NCBI RefSeq assembly: GCF_033344935.1
Contig: NZ_JAWPMM010000001.1
Coordinates: 4,057,501-4,121,500, forward strand
Direction of reading: 5' to 3'
Length of the DNA: 64,000 bases
Source of the DNA: Reichenbachiella sp.
GTDB lineage: Bacteria > Bacteroidota > Bacteroidia > Cytophagales > Cyclobacteriaceae
A program made the position numbers and the translations under genes. A model generated the notes under the pieces. It was not told the origin of the DNA. It did no database searches and saw only the letters and a program-made list of their open reading frames with translations. Positions 1 through 6,696 of this stretch are shown here, piece by piece. Positions within the stretch are counted from its first letter, which is position 1; each line of letters begins with the position of its first letter.

Positions 1-400
1 ATACAACCAAAGCAGGAACACCTACCTGACGAGAAAGCAAGATGTGCTCTCTAGTTTGCGGCATCGGTCCATCAGTAGCAGCAACCACGATGATAGCACC
101 GTCCATTTGAGCAGCACCAGTAATCATGTTTTTCACATAATCGGCGTGACCAGGACAATCCACGTGAGCGTAGTGTCTGTTTTCTGTTTGGTATTCGATG
201 TGAGAAGTATTAATAGTAATACCTCTTTCCTTTTCTTCTGGAGCGTTGTCGATAGAAGAGAAGTCTTTTTGCTCTGCCAGACCCTTGTTCGCAAGAACTG
301 AAGAGATCGCAGCAGTCAAAGTTGTCTTTCCGTGATCCACGTGACCAATTGTACCAATATTCACGTGAGGTTTCGAACGGTCAAAGGTTTCTTTAGCCAT
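1..400 (-). CDS. tuf: Elongation factor Tu (5' part, runs off the window)
   Basis: Encodes the N-terminal 133 residues of the translation GTPase that delivers aminoacyl-tRNA to the ribosome. The P-loop GHVDHGKT lies at residues 19-26, the switch I segment RGITIN follows near residue 59, and DCPGH (G3) is near residue 81. The start codon is the ATG read from 400, giving the standard MAKE N-terminus. The gene continues beyond position 1. It is the last visible member of a minus-strand cluster behind three tRNA genes, the same arrangement as the tRNA-tufB operon of other bacteria, so it is probably co-transcribed with them. Identity is very secure. Confidence 0.98.
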   Translation of the reverse strand, partial: MAKETFDRSKPHVNIGTIGHVDHGKTTLTAAISSVLANKGLAEQKDFSSIDNAPEEKERGITINTSHIEYQTENRHYAHVDCPGHADYVKNMITGAAQMDGAIIVVAATDGPMPQTREHILLSRQVGVPALVV

Positions 401-526
401 GTCTGAAAATTCCTATTTTAGTTAAATATTAAATTAAATATAAAAAAAGGCTACACATAAATATATAGCACAATCACTCAAACCAATATTCGCCTTTTTT
501 GAACAAAAAAGACTTTCAGAGCTATG

Positions 527-598
527 AGCCAATGACGGGATTTGAACCCGTGACCTCTTCCTTACCAAGGAAGCACTCTACCCCTGAGCTACATCGGC
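527..598 (-). tRNA. tRNA-Thr (anticodon GGT)
   Basis: Reading the minus strand, a cloverleaf can be drawn: acceptor GCCGATG pairs with CATTGGC, the anticodon stem CTTCC/GGAAG encloses loop TTGGTAA with anticodon GGT, and the T-arm has TTCAAAT. No CCA is encoded. It is about 130 bp upstream of tuf and part of the tRNA-tuf cluster. Confidence 0.95.
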
Positions 599-611
599 TT
601 GAAAAATTAAG

Positions 612-684
612 AGCGGGAGACGAGGCTCGAACCCGCGACCTACAGCTTGGAAGGCTGTCGCTCTACCAACTGAGCTACTCCCGC
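612..684 (-). tRNA. tRNA-Gly (anticodon TCC)
   Basis: The minus strand folds with acceptor GCGGGAG pairing with CTCCCGC, a D-arm GCTC/GAGC, and anticodon stem ACAGC/GCTGT around CTTCCAA, giving anticodon TCC. The T-arm has two G-U pairs. It is the middle tRNA of the Tyr-Gly-Thr-tuf cluster. Confidence 0.95.
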
Positions 685-728
685 TTAATTATTTCACTGA
701 TTTAGCTGGTAACTAAATCAGGCCAATG

Positions 729-811
729 TGGGGGGAGCAGGATTCGAACCTGCGAAGACATAAGTCAACGGAGTTACAGTCCGTCCCAGTTGGCCGCTTT
801 GGTATCCCCCC
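729..811 (-). tRNA. tRNA-Tyr (anticodon GTA)
   Basis: Class II tRNA of 83 nt with a long variable arm. The acceptor GGGGGGA pairs with TCCCCCC, the anticodon stem ACGGA/TCCGT encloses CTGTAAC with anticodon GTA, and the T-loop is TTCGAAT. It is the first tRNA of the tuf cluster. Confidence 0.95.
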
Positions 812-884
812 GTGTTCAATAAAATTGAGAACAATCCCTATCAAAATTGGAGAGTATTTCTCTCCCGTTTTTCTTAAGGAAGTG

Positions 885-915
885 CAAAATTATATGCTTT
901 TGATTCTTATTCAAA
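885..915 (-). promoter_or_regulatory. Bacteroidota-type promoter of the tRNA-tuf cluster
   Basis: On the minus strand TTTG (915-912) is followed after 19 nt by TAATTTTG (892-885). This fits the known Bacteroidota sigma factor consensus TTTG / TAnnTTTG. It sits about 75 bp upstream of tRNA-Tyr with no other gene between. Assignment is from sequence only. Confidence 0.6.
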
Positions 916-1033
916 TTTTTGCAAACTTATTTTCAGCAATATTTACTTTTTTTGATCCGCACCCTTTTAAGGCCGTTTAAACCCCATTTTCAGTCAAAAA
1001 TCAAACTTTAATTTTATTACTTCACGAGATCAT

Positions 1034-1041
1034 TAGATTTG
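1034..1041 (+). promoter_or_regulatory. Possible -7 element for the M1 peptidase gene
   Basis: TAGATTTG matches the Bacteroidota -7 consensus TAnnTTTG exactly and lies 26 bp before the ATG at 1067. The upstream TTTG box is weak (only T-rich sequence near 1011-1015), so the call rests on the -7 element. Confidence 0.4.
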
Positions 1042-1066
1042 TGAATATTATAAACAATAGATACCT

Positions 1067-2965
1067 ATGAAGAAAAAGATAATGAATCCACTCTTACTCC
1101 TATTGAGCTGCTGTCTAATTTTATTCAGCTGTGAAAGCAATCAGGAATCCTTAAATGAAACTAACGATGAAATGAATGTCTCAGACACACATACATTTGC
1201 TAAGCCTCAAGAAGCGGTTGTTACTCATTTAAACTGGGACGCCCAAGTCAATTTTGAGCTGAAAAAAATTCAGGCGACGGCTACGCTAACCATCAAGACT
1301 TCGCAGGAAGCCACCCATTTGATATTGGATACGAAAGACTTGACCATTAATTCCGTAATGAATGGCAATAATGAATCTCTCAATTTTGTACTAGGTGAAA
1401 ATCAACCTCATTTAGGAGCTCCACTATCTATTGATATTACGTCTAAGACCAAAAATGTAGTAATCACCTACGAGACTTCTGAAAAAGCAGAGGCCCTTCA
1501 ATGGCTAGAGCCCAGTCAAACTACAGACAAGGCCTACCCTTTCTTGTTTACACAATCTCAAGCCATTTTGGCTCGATCGTGGATTCCAATTCAGGATTCT
1601 CCAGGCATTCGTTTTACTTATAATGCGCAGGTAAAAGTTCCTTCAGAATTGATGGCATTAATGAGTGCTTCTAATCCTACAGAGAAAAATGAAAGCGGAG
1701 TATACAACTTTGAAATGAAGCAAGCGATTCCTGCTTATCTCATGGCACTTTCAGTTGGTGACATTGAATTCAGTTCGCTTGGCGCAAGAAGTGGTGTGTA
1801 TGCGGAACCTTCAGTATTGGAAAAATCAGCAGCTGAATTCGAAGATCTGGAAAAAATGATCAGCGCAGCTGAAGACTTGTACGGTCCTTACCGATGGGAT
1901 CGATATGATATCATTGTATTACCTTCTAGTTTTCCTTTCGGAGGAATGGAAAATCCGAGATTGACATTCGCAACACCAACTATATTAGCTGGTGACAAGT
2001 CTTTAACTTCTTTGGTTGCTCATGAATTGGCTCACTCCTGGTCTGGCAACTTGGTGACCAATGCCAACTGGAATGACTTCTGGTTGAATGAAGGATTTAC
2101 GGTATACTTCGAATACAGAATTATGGAAGCTGTTTATGGAAGAGATTATTCTGAAATGCTAGCGCTACTTTCTCTTCAAGACCTGAAAGCTGAGATAGAA
2201 GAAATGAAAGCGGATGGCAATTTCAAGGATACCAGTCTTAAACTAGATTTAACTGGAAGAAACCCTGACGATGGACTAACAGCTATTGCCTACGATAAAG
2301 GTTATTTCTTCCTGAGGCTCATGGAAGAAACTGTGGGTAGAGAAAAATGGGATGCTTTCCTAAAAGATTACTTCACCAACAACTCTTTCAAAACCATGAC
2401 CACTAGAGAGTTCATTGATATTCTTCAAACGCAATTGTTTGATGCCTATCAAATGGACATCGAACCAGTTTTTTATGAAGCATGGATTTATACGCCAGGA
2501 TTACCTGACAATTGTCCTGTGCCCGTTTCAGATAAATTTGAAAATGTGGACAAGGCACTAGCCACTTGGGCAGCCAATCAAAGCAAAGAAGAATTACAAA
2601 CATCTTTTAATAGCGATAACTGGACCACACACGAATGGTTAAGATTTGTGAGGGGCTTACCAGAATCATTGTCTACAGAGCAAATGGCCAAACTTGATGA
2701 AGCCTTTGGATTTACTAATACTGGCAACAGCGAGATTTTTGATGTATGGGGTATTCTTGTAATTGCAAACAAATACGAACCAGCTTATCCGCAACTTGAA
2801 TCATTTCTTGTAAACACAGGTAGGAGAAAATTCTTAATGCCGTTGTATAAAGAGTTTGTGAAAACGCCAGAAGGCACTGAAATGGCAAAAGCTATTTACG
2901 CCAAAGCAAGACCAAACTATCATTTTGTGGCAAGTAGCTCGATTGATGCCTTGCTTGGGATGTAA
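1067..2965 (+). CDS. M1 family metallopeptidase, lipoprotein
   Basis: A zinc aminopeptidase of 632 residues. The N-terminus is a lipoprotein signal with Cys22 as the likely lipidated residue, so it should be anchored in the envelope. The catalytic motif HELAH is at residues 319-323 with the third zinc ligand Glu342 in WLNEG, and the substrate-recognition motif GGMEN lies about 25 residues upstream. The overall form resembles the leukotriene A4 hydrolase / aminopeptidase B branch of M1. It is transcribed alone, with a strong stem-loop just after the stop. A second, larger M1 enzyme lies 1.1 kb away on the opposite strand; the two differ in signal type and C-terminal architecture, so they are not a recent duplication. 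Confidence 0.92.
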   Translation: MKKKIMNPLLLLLSCCLILFSCESNQESLNETNDEMNVSDTHTFAKPQEAVVTHLNWDAQVNFELKKIQATATLTIKTSQEATHLILDTKDLTINSVMNGNNESLNFVLGENQPHLGAPLSIDITSKTKNVVITYETSEKAEALQWLEPSQTTDKAYPFLFTQSQAILARSWIPIQDSPGIRFTYNAQVKVPSELMALMSASNPTEKNESGVYNFEMKQAIPAYLMALSVGDIEFSSLGARSGVYAEPSVLEKSAAEFEDLEKMISAAEDLYGPYRWDRYDIIVLPSSFPFGGMENPRLTFATPTILAGDKSLTSLVAHELAHSWSGNLVTNANWNDFWLNEGFTVYFEYRIMEAVYGRDYSEMLALLSLQDLKAEIEEMKADGNFKDTSLKLDLTGRNPDDGLTAIAYDKGYFFLRLMEETVGREKWDAFLKDYFTNNSFKTMTTREFIDILQTQLFDAYQMDIEPVFYEAWIYTPGLPDNCPVPVSDKFENVDKALATWAANQSKEELQTSFNSDNWTTHEWLRFVRGLPESLSTEQMAKLDEAFGFTNTGNSEIFDVWGILVIANKYEPAYPQLESFLVNTGRRKFLMPLYKEFVKTPEGTEMAKAIYAKARPNYHFVASSSIDALLGM

Positions 2966-2973
2966 GATTGGAC

Positions 2974-3006
2974 CACCCTTCCAGATTGAGGAAGTCTGGA
3001 AGGGTG
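2974..3006 (+). terminator. Perfect 12-bp stem-loop after the M1 peptidase gene
   Basis: CACCCTTCCAGA (2974-2985) and TCTGGAAGGGTG (2995-3006) form a perfect 12-bp stem with a 9-nt loop, starting 9 bp after the stop codon. There is no U-tract, so it may be a Rho-assisted terminator or an mRNA 3' stabilising hairpin rather than a canonical intrinsic terminator. Confidence 0.5.
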
Positions 3007-3133
3007 ATGTATCTCACAAAAAAAGTCAGATTTTACATACCAGGGGATTCTTTCAACAAGGCTTCTTTCCATTTTATATCGTTATAATTATATCTATTTT
3101 TACATAGCTTCGTTAATAATTGACTACCGCTAA

Positions 3134-3367
3134 ATGGCTATTGATATGAGCTTACAATACATCACAGACGATAAAGGGCAGACTACAGGGGTTTATATTC
3201 CGATTCAGGAGTGGGACAACTTAAAGGCTAAATACGAAGGCATTGAGGAAGATGCCTATATCGTGCCTGAGTGGCAGAAGGAGATCGTTCGTGAACGCAT
3301 CAAAAATACCAAGCCCGAAGAGTATCTTTCCTGGGAAGATGTCGAAAAACAACTCAAGCTCGATTAA
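3134..3367 (+). CDS. Antitoxin of a type II toxin-antitoxin pair (putative)
   Basis: A 77-residue acidic protein directly upstream of a RelE/ParE-like toxin gene. Its stop codon overlaps the toxin ATG (TAATG), the usual coupling in such modules. The N-terminal half, with a short beta-rich YITDDKGQTTGVYIPIQEW segment, resembles small antitoxins that bind the toxin through a C-terminal helix. No HTH is obvious by eye. The start at 3134 was chosen as the first ATG; the one at 3146 is also possible. Function is inferred from size, charge and neighbour, not from a diagnostic motif. Confidence 0.7.
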   Translation: MAIDMSLQYITDDKGQTTGVYIPIQEWDNLKAKYEGIEEDAYIVPEWQKEIVRERIKNTKPEEYLSWEDVEKQLKLD

Positions 3368-3678
3368 TGGCTCGCAATTTCAAAGTCCAGTACAACCCTC
3401 AGATTTATCTGGACATCCAAAAATTCGTAGATCACTACCGCAAAGAGACTGGCAACAATCAGTTGGGCACTCGCTTCATAAAGACGGTAAAAACCACCCT
3501 CAAAAAACTCAACAAATCTGCTTTACACTATCAGGTCAGATACGATGATATTCGGTTTCTACCCATCCCTGTTTTCTCTGTCATGGTGCACTATCGTGTA
3601 GATGAAGAAAATAATACTGTTTCTGTAGAGGCTATCTTTCATACTAAAGACGATCCTGAGAAGTGGACTGGCAGGTGA
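3367..3678 (+). CDS. RelE/ParE family toxin (putative)
   Basis: A 103-residue basic protein of the RelE/ParE fold: the order is an N-terminal beta strand (FKVQYNPQIY), a long helical hairpin rich in Lys, then the RYDDIRFLPIPVFSVMVHYRVDEE strands and a terminal IFHTKDDPEKW. The ending FHTKDDPEKW is typical of the RelE/ParE toxin family. It overlaps the antitoxin by 1 bp. Its last 35 bp overlap the 3' end of the convergent membrane-protein gene at 3644. Whether it cleaves mRNA or poisons gyrase cannot be told from the sequence. Confidence 0.82.
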   Translation: MARNFKVQYNPQIYLDIQKFVDHYRKETGNNQLGTRFIKTVKTTLKKLNKSALHYQVRYDDIRFLPIPVFSVMVHYRVDEENNTVSVEAIFHTKDDPEKWTGR

Positions 3679-4105
3679 TTAAAAAAACTAGGGTTTGTTG
3701 GGTGAGAAATTGCAAATTACGTGAACCCTGCACGGCCAAAATCGCTATGAAAGCAAATACTGAAATCAAACCTAAAGAAATTATCACAATGTAGGCTATT
3801 ACCTTCTTTTTTGTATTGACCCCATCTCCCATTTGAACTATTGGATTTTCATACTCTCCAACAATGTATTTGTGATATAATGAGCTTTTAATTAAAAAAT
3901 ATAAAGGAAACAGAGACAATAGAGCAATCCCAGAATTACCCACCTTCCCAAAGAAATATATTGAACCGTAAAAAACAGCAGATAAAATAAAAGTTAGGAA
4001 TATAGATAAAACCCACACAGCTCGTTCTAATCGTCTATCAGCCTTTTTGTTAATAATAGAAACACAACAAGTCAATAGGTATAGCAACATCGATTTTAAC
4101 CTCAT
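3644..4105 (-). CDS. Small membrane protein of unknown function
   Basis: A 153-residue protein with about three hydrophobic segments (around residues 30-55, 60-78 and 100-125), separated by short polar loops. I do not recognise a family. The ATG overlaps the TGA of the upstream M1 peptidase gene (ATGA at 4105-4102), so translation is probably coupled. The 3' end overlaps the convergent toxin gene by 35 bp. An alternative start is Met6. It could assist or be processed with the neighbouring peptidase, but that is guesswork. Confidence 0.6.
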   Translation of the reverse strand: MRLKSMLLYLLTCCVSIINKKADRRLERAVWVLSIFLTFILSAVFYGSIYFFGKVGNSGIALLSLFPLYFLIKSSLYHKYIVGEYENPIVQMGDGVNTKKKVIAYIVIISLGLISVFAFIAILAVQGSRNLQFLTQQTLVFLITCQSTSQDRL

Positions 4106-6591
4106 ATCCCCTTATACAATTCCAACAACCTTTCATCTTTTTCATTGGCACGAACATCTTTGATAATAGCATCAACGCCTTCTATGTCCGACATCAACAC
4201 CAAAGCCTGAAAGGCTGAAAACCTAGCCATATAATTGGAGTTGTTTCTGGCCACGTCTTCGAATTGAGGGATGGCGGCTTTCCTATATTGGTCCGGAGCC
4301 TCTAAGAGTTTTTCCGCGTAAGCCTGAATAAAGAAGAATAGTGTATTTCCGTCCAATCCATTCATTCGGTTCTGAAACCAGTCGAAGGAATCTTTGTGCT
4401 CTTGAAAGAGATAATATTCAGCAAGCATGATCACGATATTCAGGTTAGTTACCTCTTGTTGGCTAACTAAAAATTCAGCGGGTAACTTTTCTTCATTTTT
4501 GGTGAATTGGGCAATAGTGGATGCTGCCACCAGATATGAGGAGTCATTTAAGGCTTTATTGAATTCTGCTCTGTATTTTTCAAATCCGCTTTCTCCGATA
4601 TAAGCGAGTGCATACGCTCTAACCTGTGAACTGGGATCGTTTAACATTTTCACAACATCGTTTTCATATTTTTTCAATTTCACTTCTTCGTCCATCAAAT
4701 ATTCCAAAGCATACTGTCTAACCATATAATAAGGATCTTCAAAAGCCTTTCTCAAAATTTGGTCAACGAGTTTTTTATCTTCGAAGGAATATAAACTATC
4801 CAGTGTTTCGATTCTACTATATAAACTACCGTCCTTCACAAACTGTGTAAAATATTCCTCTTCGGTTTTAGGGTGGTTGATAACACCGAGAAGTTGACGC
4901 TCGCTATCGAAAATGACAACATCCGGCTTTTCTTCCATCGGAAACTGATAGGTCTCAAAGGCTTCATTGATCACTATCGGGAAGCTAGCCAATTCGTCTC
5001 CTTTCCATATGTCCACGAATACTGGCAATTGGAATATGGGCATTTCGTCCTGATTTTGGGTTTGTTCCACAGTCAGAGTCAAAGTATCATTTTCATATGC
5101 ATGTCTAACCTCAAGTTCAGGATGCCCGGCAAAGAAAAACCATTGGTCAAAAAACCAATTCAAATCCTCTCCTGTAACTTCTTCGAAAGCCATTCTCAAC
5201 TGTGCTGCTTCCACGGAATTGAAGGCATTGGCATGCAAATAATTTTTCAAACCTAGAAAAAAAGCGTCATCTCCTATATAACTCCTCAACATATGCAAGA
5301 CAGCTGCTCCCTTATTGTAAGTATGAGCATCAAACAAATCTTCCTGATCTTCATAATAGTAGCGAATCAAATTTTTAGGTTCTTCTGCCGCTTCTATCAA
5401 ATAGGCCTCTTGTTCTACTAAAAAAGTATAGTCCGCTTCATCCTGACCATATTTGTATTGATTCCACAAGTATTCAGAATAACTCGCAAACCCTTCATTC
5501 AAGGTTAGATTCGACCAAGATTCGCAGGTCACTAGGTCTCCAAACCACTGGTGCATCAGCTCATGAGCAATGATGCCATCCCAATTGTCGTCAACTAAAT
5601 ATCGACGATCTACATTTAGGTCTTCATAAAATAAAGAAGCGGTAGTATTTTCCATAGCGCCTGACACATAATCACGAACTACAATCTGATCGTACTTTTT
5701 CCATGGATATGGATAACCCAATATATCAGAAAAGAAGGTCATCATTTCAGGCGTATGGCCAAATATATCCTTGGCATACTGACCATAATCTTCTTCCAGC
5801 CAATAAGCCAATGGTACATCATTCCATTCGTCTCTAGTAACACTGAACTCACCAATGGTCATCATAAATAAATAAGGAGGATGTGGTTGGTCCATCTCCC
5901 AAACATCTGTTCTTTTCCCGTTGGGCTCTTTAATTTGCTCTGTCAGCAAGCCATTAGACAAGGTCTTGAACTTGTCCTGCACGGTAATTCTCATTTTCTG
6001 CGTACAACGCTCATTAGGAATATCTATGGTAGGAAACCATCCAGAACTAGCTTCAGTTTCTCCCTGGGTCCAGATTTGTTGAGGTTTGTCAGGATCAGAT
6101 CCATCTGCATTGATAAAATATAAACCTCGATTTTCTTCAATGGCTTCACTTCCACCCGCTTCTCGCTCGTAAGGTTTTGCTGTGTAATCAATGATCACTT
6201 GAATTGTGTCTTTACGAGTATGCGTCTTACTCAAAGGAATCAACATTTCCCAGCCATCATATTCAAATTCATTGGCCTTACCATTCACAGACACCGAATG
6301 GATATCCATTCCTTTGGCATCCAATACCAATGACTCTTGCTCATAAAATAATGGGGATAAATCCAAAGTAGCTGTTCCATTAAGATATCGCTTTTCCCAG
6401 TCGAAGGATACTGCCAAATCCGTATGAAGCAAATCCCATATTCTGGAAGCAGAGCCTTTGTATGTTAAGAGTTCTGACTCCATCAAATCTCCGGAAATCG
6501 TTTCTCCTTCACTATTCGATTGCGTAACTCCTTTATTCTGGACAAAAAATAAAATTCCAAAAATCAATGAAAGACATTTTGTATACTTCAT
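4102..6591 (-). CDS. Secreted M1 family aminopeptidase with HEAT-like C-terminus
   Basis: An 829-residue zinc aminopeptidase with a cleavable signal peptide (about residues 1-23, ending near VTQS). The catalytic HELMH is at residues 343-347, followed by the third zinc ligand Glu366 in LNEGF; the exopeptidase motif GAMEN lies about 35 residues before. After the catalytic part (to about 540) come helical repeats in which residues such as VRQYALEYL and VRAYALAYI recur at about 30-residue spacing, suggesting a HEAT-like C-terminal domain. It is followed by the overlapping small membrane-protein gene. It probably works in the periplasm on peptides imported for nutrition. Confidence 0.92.
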   Translation of the reverse strand: MKYTKCLSLIFGILFFVQNKGVTQSNSEGETISGDLMESELLTYKGSASRIWDLLHTDLAVSFDWEKRYLNGTATLDLSPLFYEQESLVLDAKGMDIHSVSVNGKANEFEYDGWEMLIPLSKTHTRKDTIQVIIDYTAKPYEREAGGSEAIEENRGLYFINADGSDPDKPQQIWTQGETEASSGWFPTIDIPNERCTQKMRITVQDKFKTLSNGLLTEQIKEPNGKRTDVWEMDQPHPPYLFMMTIGEFSVTRDEWNDVPLAYWLEEDYGQYAKDIFGHTPEMMTFFSDILGYPYPWKKYDQIVVRDYVSGAMENTTASLFYEDLNVDRRYLVDDNWDGIIAHELMHQWFGDLVTCESWSNLTLNEGFASYSEYLWNQYKYGQDEADYTFLVEQEAYLIEAAEEPKNLIRYYYEDQEDLFDAHTYNKGAAVLHMLRSYIGDDAFFLGLKNYLHANAFNSVEAAQLRMAFEEVTGEDLNWFFDQWFFFAGHPELEVRHAYENDTLTLTVEQTQNQDEMPIFQLPVFVDIWKGDELASFPIVINEAFETYQFPMEEKPDVVIFDSERQLLGVINHPKTEEEYFTQFVKDGSLYSRIETLDSLYSFEDKKLVDQILRKAFEDPYYMVRQYALEYLMDEEVKLKKYENDVVKMLNDPSSQVRAYALAYIGESGFEKYRAEFNKALNDSSYLVAASTIAQFTKNEEKLPAEFLVSQQEVTNLNIVIMLAEYYLFQEHKDSFDWFQNRMNGLDGNTLFFFIQAYAEKLLEAPDQYRKAAIPQFEDVARNNSNYMARFSAFQALVLMSDIEGVDAIIKDVRANEKDERLLELYKGI

Positions 6592-6646
6592 ACTACGTGA
6601 ATTAAGTGTTCTGTTTTCAGCGCCCCAAGTTAACCTTTATTAACCT

Positions 6647-6675
6647 TTTGGTTTGACCAAATATGACTATTTTCG
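6647..6675 (+). promoter_or_regulatory. Possible promoter of the DUF2723 gene
   Basis: TTTG (6647-6650), 17 nt, then TATTTTCG (6668-6675), one mismatch from TAnnTTTG. It lies 21 bp before the ATG in the divergent spacer between the M1 peptidase and the DUF2723 gene. Confidence 0.4.
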
Positions 6676-6696
6676 CCAGTTAAATTTCCATTTTTT

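Noticed and set aside
2925-3107. 60-residue frame overlapping the M1 peptidase end
   Set aside because: It covers the stem-loop at 2974-3006 and has no family resemblance.
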